Both the position numbers and the translations under genes were made by a program. From contig PNLP01000020.1 of assembly GCA_013823135.1 (NCBI GenBank), positions 1 to 64,000 on the forward strand: a stretch of DNA of 64,000 nt. Direction: 5' to 3'. This document shows positions 8,450 through 17,485 of the stretch, one piece after another. The notes below the pieces were generated by a model that was not told the DNA's origin, made no database searches, and worked only from the letters and a program-made list of their open reading frames with translations. Source of the DNA: Planctomycetaceae bacterium (GTDB taxonomy: Bacteria > Planctomycetota > Planctomycetia > Gemmatales > Gemmataceae). How positions within the stretch are numbered: position 1 is the stretch's first letter; the number at the start of each line of letters is the position of its first letter.

Positions 8450-11400
8450 TCACGGCTTCTTGCCGCGAAGTGTTGCCCAGTCCCACAGGCGAATACTGGC
8501 ATCGCCGTGGGTGGTTGCGATGGTCTTACCATCGGGAGACACCACCACACGCCCGATGCGAGGGCCGCCGAAGGCTTCCGCGACCACGTCGCCCGTCGTT
8601 TGGTCGAGGACCGTCAGCACGCCGTTCACCCCGCCGAGAATGACCTCGCGACCACCCGGAGCGAGCGCCGCTCCCGAAGAGGGGAACCAGCGCAGCGTCT
8701 TCTGCGTTTTCTTGGTCTTCCAGTCGATCACCTCAATCACTGAACGCCCGCTGACCATGAAGGCGAAGCGATTGTCGGGGGAGAATCCCAAACCCACAAC
8801 CATGTCGATCCACGGGCGATCCTGCCGGTAGACCTCTTTCGCGGTGTCGAGATCCCACACGCGAACCGACCCATCCGGCCAACCGGCGGCAGTGATGAGG
8901 TGCTTGCTATCGCGCGAGAACGCGGACATGTTCATCGGTCCGGTGTGTCCTTCTAATCCCGGTAGCGGCTGGCGAGTGGCGATGGCGTGCCGAGAAATTG
9001 GACCCTTCCCCAGGCCGCTGTGGCCCAGGATGGTTTTGCCGTCGGGGCTCACGGCAAGCCCGAAGAACGACTCGTGTGGCGGCAGGCGGTCGCCGTCCAT
9101 CTTGTTGGTCTTCAGGTTCCAGAACCGGATGCCGTCCGTGTAGCTCGCTGCGAGGAGATCAGTGCCGGCGACGAACTCGGCCGCCTGCCCGAATTGCTTC
9201 AACTCGAACAGGTGAAGTCGCTCGCCGGTCTTACTGTCCCAGACCTGAACTTTGCCGTCGAACCCGGTACTTACGAGCCTCTTGCCTTCTGAATCGAACG
9301 CGACCCAACGGGCATCTCGCGTCAACGTGGGAATGACCTTCTGCGGACCTGGAAGTTTGGTGACATCTTTTCGCCGATCCCACGCAGGCCAGAACACTGT
9401 GATGGGAATCCCTTCGATCCGTTTGAGACCCGCGTGGAGCCGTAACGTCTCGATTTGTGGGGTCGGCACCGCACCACCAACGCCATAGTCGCAGAAGATG
9501 TCTGCTAAATCCGGACACTTGAGCAACGGCGTGAGATCCTTCAATGAGAGAGGATTCAGGTGGACTGTCTTCAACGGCATCCCCGCCAACACCGAGATGT
9601 CCAGCACGCTTGTGAAACTGAGATTGATCGCGGTAAGTGATTTCCCTTTGAGTGGCGATAGGTCGATCACCCCGCGGTTTTTGTCAAGCGATACCTCGCG
9701 GAGCAATGGCAACGCAGCCAGTGGTGAGATGTCCGCGAGGATGCCCAGAGTACGATCGTCGCCATTGCATTGAACGCGAGTCAGGGTGGTGAGCGCCGCG
9801 AGAGGTGCGATGTCCGCGACATGGTCGGTGCGGAGTTGGATATCTTCGACACCGGCAACTGTGATCGTGGGGATTACTTTCCCATCGAACTTGGGGTTCC
9901 GCCGCACGAGTTCCTCAGCGACTACTTCCACCTGCTTGGCGGGCGGCATTTTCGCGACCGCTGCAACCCACATCGGATCCGCAGGCACGGTCGCGCTAAC
10001 GGCGAAATCGCAGATCACTCGACATTCTGGAAGAAACGTCCGGAACTTTCTCACACCGTCGGCCGTGATCTGTGTTCCCTTTAGTGTGAGCGACTTGAGG
10101 TTCTTGAGTTCTTTTAGAGCCAGTAAACCCTCGTTGGTCACGGCTGCATTACTCAGGTTCAGCATGGTCAGTGTTGTCATCGCTGCGAGCGACTTCATCC
10201 CAGCACTGGTGATTCTTCGCCCACCCAGTTCCAGCATGACCAGAGACCGGAACCCCTTCAGATGAACAAGACCTGCATCGGTCAGCAGCGAGGTATTGAG
10301 AAGGAGAAACTGATAGTTCGCGGCACTCGGTGTTTCACTCCAAGTCTTCAGGCCAGTGTCAGACAGTCGGCTCTTACCCAGCCGCACGCCAGTCAACCCA
10401 GTGAGGTGTGAAAAGTTGTCGATGTCAGCATCGTGAAACACGGAAGTCGTGTTCAATAGATCGATGTTCGTGAGTTTAAAGGGGCCACGTGGGAGTTTCT
10501 CGGCAGTGGCAATTTGCCCGAGAACTCCCTGTACCCCGACAGTGGCACCGGGCTTCGCAAGAGCCCATTCCGCTGCGTGCCGATCGGGATCATCTTTCAC
10601 CTTGTTCCCGTGTGACTCGAGCAGGCAGTCGGGCAAGATCGCTTTGAACTTTGCGAGGCCGGCCGGAGTCACCTTGGGGCAAGCGCTGATGGAGAGTCGT
10701 TTCAATCCCCTGAGCTTGGCGAGTTTCTCCAAGCCAATATCCGTGATCGCAGTCTGTCGCAAAACCAGGCTCGGCATCGCTGGTATTCGCAGCAGAACAT
10801 CCACCTCTTCGTCGGTGACGCCCGGGCCCGAGAGATGTAGTGACTTCAACCCAGGCCACGTGGCAAGATAGCCGAGCCCCAGTGGAGTTATCGGCGGGCA
10901 CGAGATGCCGAGGTGCTCCAACTTCCAGAACCAACGGAGGAGGCAGAACGGCGCGAGATCGGTGCTGCGAATCTGCACCTGATCGAGAAACAGGTGAGTC
11001 AGCATCGGGCAATGGTGGAGGAGAATCCGGATTCCTTCATGGGTGAGGTGAGGTCCGGTCAACGAGACAATGCGGAGCGCCTTGAACGCGACGTAGGATC
11101 GCATGGCCTCGTCGCTCAATTCCTCGGTCCCAACCGAGAGTTCCACCAACTTCGGTGCGAATGGGAATCCGGCCAGTTTCTTGATTCCCTCGTCCGTAAG
11201 CACAGTCCGACCGAAGTTGATCCCCTCCAGACCCGTCAACTCTTGAAGAAAGCTGAGATCAGTGTCGGTCACGGAGTAGTCGGCCGAGATCTGGATGCGT
11301 CGCAACTTAAACGGCGTCCCCGGGAGTCGTCCTAACTGATGGAAGGTTGTGCCATTAGATAATTCGACCGTTGAATTCCCAGGCAGACCGAGAGCCCACT

Positions 11401-12907
11401 CCGCGGCCCTGCGGTCTGGGTCGGCCTTCGCGATGACCACGGGGGGTGTGATGTGTGGACGTGTCGGCTCGGGTTCGGTGTACGGTTCCGCTGGTGGTTT
11501 CGGCGTGTAGGCCAGGAAGGCCACTAACGCCAACGTTGCCAGCAATGCGCCTAACACCCCACCTACGATGAGCCACGGAAACTTCGCCCGGTCGGCGACC
11601 TTGCGTTGCGTTTCTTCGCTCGTCGTTGTCTCGTTGCCTGCAAGTGTTCCGTCGAACTGTTCCCAGACTCGATCGCCTTGCGATGGCACGGTGATGGGGA
11701 TGTATTCGGATCCGCTCGGCACGGCTGTCGCTTCCGGTACAGCCTCACTCTTTCCATCTTCGATAGCGACAAGTGTGGCGTGAACTTCTGTCGCGGTTTG
11801 CGGGCGTTCGGCGGGCTTCTTCCGAAGCAAACGGTAGATCAGTGTGGCCAGTGCCTCGGGCACTTTCGGACTTCGTTGCCGCACGGGTATCGGCTCATCG
11901 ATCCCCACAGACATCAGAACCGACATCGCGGTTGGCCCAACAAATGGCTGGTGACCTGTGCAGAGCCGATAGAGAACAATTCCGAGGCAGAACAGATCCG
12001 TTCGAGCATCAACGGTATCGCCGCGAGCTTGTTCGGGGCTCATGAACGCCGGAGTGCCGACAACCTGCCCAGCCTGAGTTACGCCCCCGTCGGCCTGGGG
12101 TTCGGTCTCCTTGGCGAGCCCGAAGTCGAGGATTTTCACCCGACCGTGCGGTGCTTCCAGCCACAGATTCGCGGGCTTGATGTCGCGGTGAACCAGTCCT
12201 GCCGCGTGTGCTGCGGCAAGACCGCGGGCCACTTCTTGCCCGATGCGAAGAACTTGCCGGAGGCTGAGTTTCGAGTGTGTTGCGAGGTAGCGATCGAGAG
12301 GAATGCCCTGGAGATACTCCATCGCGATGTACGGGATGCCCAAATCCTCGCCGACGTCGATGATCGAGACGACGTGCGGGGACGACACCGAGGCCGCGGT
12401 CCTGGCTTCGCGGAGGAATCGGTCGCGCGCGACCTTGTTGGCGGCAAACTTGGGCGTCAGAACCTTGATTGCGATCTTGCGTTCCAGAACGTCATCGAAC
12501 CCGAGGTAAACGGCACCCATCCCGCCTTTGCCGAGTGGCTTCAGGATGCGGTATCGCCCAAGTCGGCCAAGGTCGCCGGGTTGAGTGGGTGGGTGGAAGG
12601 CGGGTGGAGCATCTTCAACATCGGCTCCCCCTTCACCAGTGTGGGTGCAGGTGGAGTCTGACAGCGCGCTCTTTGGAAGCAAGTCGGGAACGGGTGCCGA
12701 GCGGGTGCGTATCGGGTCGGCGGGCGGGTCCGACATGCCTGGCCCTCGGCATCGGGAATGGGGAGATTGACCATCAGAATACCCACTCTGGGCAGGCATA
12801 ACCAGTACCCGATACATTCCGGTGATGTTTCGCTGAGCTCCAGACGTTTCCGTGACCAGCGCTGGCTCAGCCAACCGGCTGAACTTGCTCAGTTGGATTG
12901 AGTTCAT
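8450..12907 (-). CDS. Ser/Thr protein kinase with LRR and WD40 regions
   Basis: This 1485-residue receptor-like kinase has an intact PknB-type domain: GKGGMGAVYLGFDD loop, IAIKVL lysine, HRDIKPANLWLE catalytic loop and ILDFGLAKE. One membrane segment follows (WLIVGGVLGALLATLALVAF). The outer part has two copies of a header motif (DPDRRAAEWAL, DPDRHAAEWAL), each leading into leucine-rich repeats, then a third LRR-like block. WD40-like blades close the protein (DGKVQVWDSKTGE, DGSVRVWDLDTAKE, DASIRLWDWAT). I chose ATG 12907 because GAGGAG lies five bases upstream. ATG 12734-12736 (MSDPPAD) is an alternative that drops an unconserved-looking leader. A sensor with a cytoplasmic kinase and a large extracytoplasmic binding region is inferred; the ligand is unknown. 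Confidence 0.9.
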   Translation of the reverse strand: MNSIQLSKFSRLAEPALVTETSGAQRNITGMYRVLVMPAQSGYSDGQSPHSRCRGPGMSDPPADPIRTRSAPVPDLLPKSALSDSTCTHTGEGGADVEDAPPAFHPPTQPGDLGRLGRYRILKPLGKGGMGAVYLGFDDVLERKIAIKVLTPKFAANKVARDRFLREARTAASVSSPHVVSIIDVGEDLGIPYIAMEYLQGIPLDRYLATHSKLSLRQVLRIGQEVARGLAAAHAAGLVHRDIKPANLWLEAPHGRVKILDFGLAKETEPQADGGVTQAGQVVGTPAFMSPEQARGDTVDARTDLFCLGIVLYRLCTGHQPFVGPTAMSVLMSVGIDEPIPVRQRSPKVPEALATLIYRLLRKKPAERPQTATEVHATLVAIEDGKSEAVPEATAVPSGSEYIPITVPSQGDRVWEQFDGTLAGNETTTSEETQRKVADRAKFPWLIVGGVLGALLATLALVAFLAYTPKPPAEPYTEPEPTRPHITPPVVIAKADPDRRAAEWALGLPGNSTVELSNGTTFHQLGRLPGTPFKLRRIQISADYSVTDTDLSFLQELTGLEGINFGRTVLTDEGIKKLAGFPFAPKLVELSVGTEELSDEAMRSYVAFKALRIVSLTGPHLTHEGIRILLHHCPMLTHLFLDQVQIRSTDLAPFCLLRWFWKLEHLGISCPPITPLGLGYLATWPGLKSLHLSGPGVTDEEVDVLLRIPAMPSLVLRQTAITDIGLEKLAKLRGLKRLSISACPKVTPAGLAKFKAILPDCLLESHGNKVKDDPDRHAAEWALAKPGATVGVQGVLGQIATAEKLPRGPFKLTNIDLLNTTSVFHDADIDNFSHLTGLTGVRLGKSRLSDTGLKTWSETPSAANYQFLLLNTSLLTDAGLVHLKGFRSLVMLELGGRRITSAGMKSLAAMTTLTMLNLSNAAVTNEGLLALKELKNLKSLTLKGTQITADGVRKFRTFLPECRVICDFAVSATVPADPMWVAAVAKMPPAKQVEVVAEELVRRNPKFDGKVIPTITVAGVEDIQLRTDHVADIAPLAALTTLTRVQCNGDDRTLGILADISPLAALPLLREVSLDKNRGVIDLSPLKGKSLTAINLSFTSVLDISVLAGMPLKTVHLNPLSLKDLTPLLKCPDLADIFCDYGVGGAVPTPQIETLRLHAGLKRIEGIPITVFWPAWDRRKDVTKLPGPQKVIPTLTRDARWVAFDSEGKRLVSTGFDGKVQVWDSKTGERLHLFELKQFGQAAEFVAGTDLLAASYTDGIRFWNLKTNKMDGDRLPPHESFFGLAVSPDGKTILGHSGLGKGPISRHAIATRQPLPGLEGHTGPMNMSAFSRDSKHLITAAGWPDGSVRVWDLDTAKEVYRQDRPWIDMVVGLGFSPDNRFAFMVSGRSVIEVIDWKTKKTQKTLRWFPSSGAALAPGGREVILGGVNGVLTVLDQTTGDVVAEAFGGPRIGRVVVSPDGKTIATTHGDASIRLWDWATLRGKKP

Positions 12908-13207
12908 GTGAACTCCTCGAAAGGGACCGCACCGCTCACGGATCGGTTTGTTTGGGATCGCAATATGCAACACAGACGATCTGTGGATCGCCAAAGGTTA
13001 TTGCGTTCTGAAACGAACTGAGTGTGACCAGTAACGGTTGCAGAAGATATGGCATGTCCAAACAACAGCGAGAACACCGTCAGGAATAGTGTTCATAAGT
13101 TCAATTCTGTGCAATGAATTTTGGGAAGCAAGTCGATTCGGAAGTTGATGTCGTAACTCGGGCACCCACGAGACGCGATGTGAGATGCATCGTGTTGGAG
13201 GGAAAAC
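12908..13207. other. Intergenic stretch, no gene seen
   Basis: About 300 bases upstream of the kinase-LRR-WD40 gene. The base composition is lower in GC than the flanking genes. Only short frames of poor quality were found, and no promoter stood out. A small inverted repeat (gaacac...gtgttc, 13074-13096) is visible but weak. Confidence 0.5.
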
Positions 13208-13242
13208 GAAGAAACCCGGCCGCATTTCGCGCCGGGTTCTTC
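13208..13242 (-). terminator. Terminator of PEP-CTERM gene
   Basis: On the minus strand, GAAGAACCCGGC pairs with GCCGGGTTTCTTC and is followed by a T-rich tail (cgttttccc). It lies 27 bases beyond the stop of the first PEP-CTERM gene and fits as its transcription end. Confidence 0.8.
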
Positions 13243-13269
13243 GAGTTACTCAGAACTTATATCAACCAA

Positions 13270-13890
13270 TCACTTGCGACGGCGGCGAACCAGGCGAGCC
13301 CCGCCGACGAGCGGCAGACCGATTCCGAGCAGAGCGAGCGTGGCAGGCTCTGGCACGGGCGGAGGCGTATCGACACCCGTCGGAGCGAAGGTTTCATCGG
13401 TGACGTTGTTGTCGGTACCCGGCCCTGTGGCGAGGTGCGTCGTTGCAGCGAAGAAGGTGGACTTTGTGTCCCCGAATTCCGAGACCGCGAAGAAGTTTCC
13501 GATCGAGCCGCCGGTGGGGTTCGTGATGTCCGGACCATTGTAAGTCCAGGTCAGGTTCCACATGTCCGGGTCATCAACCGGGTTCAGGCGGCTCGGTGTT
13601 GCACCCAACTTGCTGGTCGTGACGGACCAGAACTCATCTGCGCCGTCCGGGAACGGCGACGTGACCCCAGCTGAGCCCTTGTACCCCTCGAAATCGTAGA
13701 CGGTGAAGTAGTCACCGGCCTGGAGTTTCATTGTTGATGGCATCGAAACCGAGTAAGTCCAGCGGAAGTTACCCGATTCGGGTTGCACGGTCACGGAGCC
13801 AGGCAGAAGACCGGCGTGGGCCGGGGCATTCACGGCCAGCGCGACCAGTGCGGCGGCCAACACACCAGTGATCCATGTTCGACGAAGCAT
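13270..13890 (-). CDS. PEP-CTERM sorting-domain secreted protein
   Basis: This 206-residue protein starts at ATG 13890 with AAGGAG nine bases upstream. A signal peptide (MLRRTWITGVLAAALVALAV..APAHAG) opens it. The C-terminus is a classical PEP-CTERM signal: VPEPATLALLGIGLPLVGGA, then basic RLVRRRRK. In known PEP-CTERM systems such tails direct export and processing by an exosortase at the cell surface, often in polysaccharide producers. The middle (LLPGSVTVQPESGNFRW, AGDYFTVYDFEGY, NLTWTYNGPDI) matches the next gene downstream-to-upstream and is probably a beta-rich domain of unknown role. Confidence 0.9.
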   Translation of the reverse strand: MLRRTWITGVLAAALVALAVNAPAHAGLLPGSVTVQPESGNFRWTYSVSMPSTMKLQAGDYFTVYDFEGYKGSAGVTSPFPDGADEFWSVTTSKLGATPSRLNPVDDPDMWNLTWTYNGPDITNPTGGSIGNFFAVSEFGDTKSTFFAATTHLATGPGTDNNVTDETFAPTGVDTPPPVPEPATLALLGIGLPLVGGARLVRRRRK

Positions 13891-14135
13891 ACCTATTCTC
13901 TCCTTGAAAAGCGACTCTGGGCGTATCCTCGACCACCGGGCCGCCGCGTCTCCCTCCGTCGGCGACTGCCCGGTTGGCCACTTTCGAGACACCGGTTTAG
14001 TCCGATGTGGTTTTGCTGTCAACCGCGACTTTGCGAGCGCGGAACTTGAACCTTTACGATCAGGAACCCAGACACGCGACACGACCGGCGTTCGCGCTCT
14101 GACCTATTCCTTCCGTTTACCCTACCTTTCCAACC

Positions 14136-14732
14136 TCAAACGATCTGCCGGCGTCGGAAGACCGCGACCAGTGGGAGTCCGAGTCCCGCAAGCAGCAGGG
14201 TGGTCGGCTCCGGCACGCCGGGTGGCGGCGCGGTGGGTACGGGGACTTCCGTCGGCGTAATGTTGGCGTCCGTGCTTCCGGTCGCTGTGCCAGTCGTGGC
14301 AGTAAACCACGAGGAAGTTGTGTCGGGATAGGGCGAAACAGCCCAGAAGTTGCCCAAGCCGATATCGGCGGAAATATCAATCACCGGGCCGGTGTAGGTC
14401 CAGGTCAGGTTCGGGATCAGCGGGTTGTCGTCGGGAAGCACGCCAGTAGGGATTGGACCCGAGTTGCTGGTCGAGAAGCTGAAGTCTGCCGAGTAGGGAG
14501 ACCCGTCCGCCACTGCCGAACCCGGGATGTAGCCATCGAAATTGTAGATGGTGAAGTAGTCGCCCGGCCGGAGTACGGCGTTTGTCGGCAGGGTGATCGC
14601 ATACGTGAAGCGGTACATCCCCGCTTCTGGTGTCACCGAGACCTGATACGGAATCAGACCCGCATCGGCCCGACCGGCACCCACTGCCAGGGCGACCACC
14701 GCCACAACTCCTGAGATCCATTTGCGCATCAT
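14136..14732 (-). CDS. PEP-CTERM sorting-domain protein, paralogue of the adjacent gene
   Basis: This 198-residue protein has a signal peptide (MMRKWISGVVAVVALAVGAG..ADAG) and ends in a PEP-CTERM tail (VPEPTTLLLAGLGLPLVAVF, then RRRQIV). AGGAGG lies seven bases before the chosen ATG; the TTG just upstream and the second ATG are alternatives. The body shares blocks with the neighbour at 13270-13890: GDYFTIYNFDGY against GDYFTVYDFEGY, PNLTWTYTGP against WNLTWTYNGP, and GNFWAVS against GNFFAVS. The two genes therefore arose by tandem duplication. Function is unknown; the envelope or extracellular matrix is the likely location. Confidence 0.9.
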   Translation of the reverse strand: MMRKWISGVVAVVALAVGAGRADAGLIPYQVSVTPEAGMYRFTYAITLPTNAVLRPGDYFTIYNFDGYIPGSAVADGSPYSADFSFSTSNSGPIPTGVLPDDNPLIPNLTWTYTGPVIDISADIGLGNFWAVSPYPDTTSSWFTATTGTATGSTDANITPTEVPVPTAPPPGVPEPTTLLLAGLGLPLVAVFRRRQIV

Positions 14733-14865
14733 CAATGTTCCTCCTGAAGCGTCTGCGAATGGTCTTGGCGTGAGCCTTTCCTTCGCGGGTGGAGGGAATA
14801 CCCGGGATAATCCAGGGGGTCAAGACAGGATGGAAAGGCATGGGGATGTGCGAAGTGACCAGATT

Positions 14866-15480
14866 TTACCCAGGCGGGGCGGGAGGATCGGTCGGTGGCA
14901 ATTCTGCGGAAGTGGGGATGATGGGTCCGATCACTGTTCCGAGACCTTCATCAACGGGTGGGCTGTGCGTTCCGTTCGAAGATGGTTTCGGTGGAATTGG
15001 GACAATGATCGGTTTGATCTCGCCCGTATGAGTGTCGAGGACGATGCAAGTTTTGGGATTGGCCCGGAAGAGTGCCCCCGGGTTGGCCACAACGGTTCGC
15101 CCTGTCCGGTGCTGCTCGCGGACGTGTGTGTGGCCGTAGAAGACGTAGTCGAAGAAATCGGCGTTTTCGAGCTGTCGGAGTTGGTGTCGTTCGTGGCTGT
15201 GAACCCACGCGATCCGCTTTCCGGCAAGTTCCAGGGCTCCGAACGACTCGTAGTGAGTTCCCCCGATTTCCTTGATGGCTGCCGCGAGTTTGGCCTTCTC
15301 CTTGTCCCAGTTTCCGAACACGAAATGGGTTGGAACTGGCTTGAAAACCCGCACGGTGTCGGGTGATTCGATGTCGCCGCAATGCAGAATTAATTCGACG
15401 TGTTGTTCCATGAGGAGGCGCACGGCCTCCGCCACCGCCTCCTGGCGATCGTGGGTGTCACTTACAACCCCGATCCGCAT
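14866..15480 (-). CDS. YfcE/MJ0936-family metallophosphoesterase
   Basis: This 204-residue protein carries the calcineurin-like metal motifs in order: VVSDTHD at the N-terminus (D8, H10), HCGDI (D36), FGNWD (N57), HSHE, and FYGHTHV. The family hydrolyses phosphodiesters or phosphomonoesters with two metal ions in the cytoplasm; the natural substrate is uncertain. The core fills about 155 residues. The rest is an unusual proline-rich tail (IIVPIPPKPSS... to PPTDPPAPPG) absent from ordinary family members, perhaps a disordered linker. The gene diverges from the FHA-GAF histidine kinase across a 277-base gap. Confidence 0.88.
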   Translation of the reverse strand: MRIGVVSDTHDRQEAVAEAVRLLMEQHVELILHCGDIESPDTVRVFKPVPTHFVFGNWDKEKAKLAAAIKEIGGTHYESFGALELAGKRIAWVHSHERHQLRQLENADFFDYVFYGHTHVREQHRTGRTVVANPGALFRANPKTCIVLDTHTGEIKPIIVPIPPKPSSNGTHSPPVDEGLGTVIGPIIPTSAELPPTDPPAPPG

Positions 15481-15498
15481 GTGGTACCCGTCCCGCCC

Positions 15499-15530
15499 AG
15501 AGTGAGAAACTCGCCGCCAGTTCTCACTCT
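15499..15530. promoter_or_regulatory. Inverted repeat upstream of phosphoesterase
   Basis: AGAGTGAGAA and TTCTCACTCT form a perfect 10-base inverted repeat around a 12-base spacer, 19 bases upstream of the phosphoesterase ATG in a divergent intergenic region. It could be an operator or a 5'-UTR hairpin. There is no T-run on either side, so a terminator is less likely. Confidence 0.45.
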
Positions 15531-15757
15531 AACAAACCATCCCTTGCGCGGGGAGCGCGGTTTGCCACATGTGACACCTTTGTGCCTCGGTCTGCGACTA
15601 AACGAACGAAATATTCCGAAGCTTGGTCGCGACTGAAGGTCAATCTTCCACGAGCGTTCGTGTGAAATTCTGACCAAGCACTCAGTGGTTATCACAGAAT
15701 GGTTGCCCCGGAGCGACAACCGAAGTACGGTAACAAAGTCGCCTGGAGGATTCGGCT

Positions 15758-17482
15758 GTGCCCCGATTGATCGTCCTGCGCGGGGTTGACGAAGGGAAAC
15801 AGTTCGACCTGAGCGGTTCGCCCATTACGGTCGGCCGGCACTCCTCGAACGAAGTCGCCCTTCACGACACGCAAGTTTCCCGCCGACACCTCGAGCTCCG
15901 AGCTGTCGGGAACGGCTATCAATTGTTCGACCTCGGGAGTGGGAACGGCACGCTGCTGAATGGCCGAACCACGCACGAGGCTCCTCTCCGCAGCGGGGAC
16001 ACCCTTTCGATAGGGCAGACCGTGTTGATGTACACGGCCGCGCGAACTGATGTGTCCGAACCGGGCAACGATCTGACGGAACGTGTGCGGCTCATCCCCA
16101 ACCCGGACCCGAACTTCCCGTCGGCCGTGGTTCGCACCATCTCAGCTGATGTCGGCAGCCAGATTCTCTCAAAGCCCAACACGGCCAGCACCGACTGGTT
16201 GCGGACACGGCTGGCCAGCCTCGCGGCACTTTACGAAACAGCTGAGGCGGTCAGCCACATTCTCGACGTCGATCAGCTTCTCGCGACAGTGATGGACCTC
16301 GTGCTGCGGTCGGTCAATGCTGATCACGGTTGCTTCATGCTTCGCACCGAGACGGGGGCGTTGGTGCCCAAGGCAGTCCGCTACCGCGACGGGGTGAACC
16401 GGGCTGAGGAACTCGCCGTCAGTAGGACGATTGTCGATCAGGTGATGAGGGAAGGGCAGGGCGTGCTGGTTTCGGACGTGAACGCGGACTCCCGATACCG
16501 CGGCGTCGAGAGCCTCCACAAGCACAACATTCGCGAGGCCATCTGCGTGCCCATGAAGGGCCGCCGCGAGCCGGTCGGGGTGCTGTTCCTCGACACGCAA
16601 TCGACCTTGAAGCAATTCGTGAGCCGGGGCCAGGAGGCGGGGAAGTTCACGGAAGATCACCTCACGCTCGCCAGCGCGATCGCCCACCAGGCCGCCATTG
16701 CCGTGGAGGAGAGCCGCTACCACCAGGCACTCGTGAATGCAGAACGGCTTGCGGCCGTGGGGCAGACCATCGCAGCGATGTCGCACCACATCAAGAACAT
16801 CATGCAGAGCGTGCGGTTCGGGGCCGACATGGTTCGCACGGCCCTCAAGGAAGATGACCGTGACCTTCTCAGCAAGGGTTGGAAGATGGTCGAGCGGAAC
16901 CAGGGCCGCATCGACGAACTGATCCTTGACATGCTCAGCTATTCCAAGGAACGCGAGCCGGCTGTCGAGCCAACGGATTTGAACAAACTCTGCGAGGAGA
17001 TTGTGGAGTTGGTACGCGGGCGGGCCGAGGCACGCGGTGTGACGCTGGAGTGGAGGCCGGGCACGGGAGTCGCTGCGGTTCCGTGCGATCCGGACGGGAT
17101 TTACCGGGCGGTTCTAAACATCGTGGGCAACGCGATCGACGCGGTCGAGGATCGACCCAACCCGAAGGTTGCGGTTCAAGCGTTGTTGGAAGCCCCCGGC
17201 GACTGGGCCAAGGTGATTGTCGTGGACAATGGCGAGGGAATCCCGGCCGAGATTCTGGAGGAGATCTTCAAGCCATTCGTGAGCACGAAGGGGAGTCGCG
17301 GCACCGGGCTGGGACTACCCGTGAGCCGCAAGATCCTTCGCGAACACGGCGGCGACATTCTCGTACAGAGCGTGATGGACAAGGGAAGCAAGTTCTCGCT
17401 GCGAATCCCGATGAAGTCGGCGTTCGCCGGGGATGCTTCCGGCGGCACCGTCCCGCATCCCTCGCTGAAGCCGCCCGAGTGA
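15758..17482 (+). CDS. FHA-GAF sensor histidine kinase
   Basis: This 574-residue protein begins at GTG with GGAGG eight bases upstream. Residues 1-95 form an FHA domain (GSPITVGRHSSNEVALHD, VSRRHLEL, SGNGTLLNGR). About 145-325 is a GAF domain (ADHGCFMLRTETGALVPKAV, REAICVPMKGRREPVGVLFL). The dimerisation box SHHIKN puts the phospho-acceptor at about His343. The ATPase domain follows with the N box NIVGNAIDAVEDR, VVDNGEGIP and GTGLGLPVSRKIL. There is no membrane segment, so it is probably a cytoplasmic kinase sensing through GAF. The FHA domain suggests input from Ser/Thr phosphorylation. No response regulator lies beside it. Confidence 0.93.
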   Translation: MPRLIVLRGVDEGKQFDLSGSPITVGRHSSNEVALHDTQVSRRHLELRAVGNGYQLFDLGSGNGTLLNGRTTHEAPLRSGDTLSIGQTVLMYTAARTDVSEPGNDLTERVRLIPNPDPNFPSAVVRTISADVGSQILSKPNTASTDWLRTRLASLAALYETAEAVSHILDVDQLLATVMDLVLRSVNADHGCFMLRTETGALVPKAVRYRDGVNRAEELAVSRTIVDQVMREGQGVLVSDVNADSRYRGVESLHKHNIREAICVPMKGRREPVGVLFLDTQSTLKQFVSRGQEAGKFTEDHLTLASAIAHQAAIAVEESRYHQALVNAERLAAVGQTIAAMSHHIKNIMQSVRFGADMVRTALKEDDRDLLSKGWKMVERNQGRIDELILDMLSYSKEREPAVEPTDLNKLCEEIVELVRGRAEARGVTLEWRPGTGVAAVPCDPDGIYRAVLNIVGNAIDAVEDRPNPKVAVQALLEAPGDWAKVIVVDNGEGIPAEILEEIFKPFVSTKGSRGTGLGLPVSRKILREHGGDILVQSVMDKGSKFSLRIPMKSAFAGDASGGTVPHPSLKPPE

Positions 17483-17485
17483 TCG

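Noticed and set aside
13074..13096. Short inverted repeat gaacac/gtgttc
   Set aside because: Six-base arms with an 11-base spacer are expected by chance at this length; no supporting context.
12998..13225. 75-codon minus-strand frame upstream of the kinase-LRR-WD40 gene
   Set aside because: No ribosome binding site, no hydrophobic or domain pattern, and it runs through a terminator hairpin.
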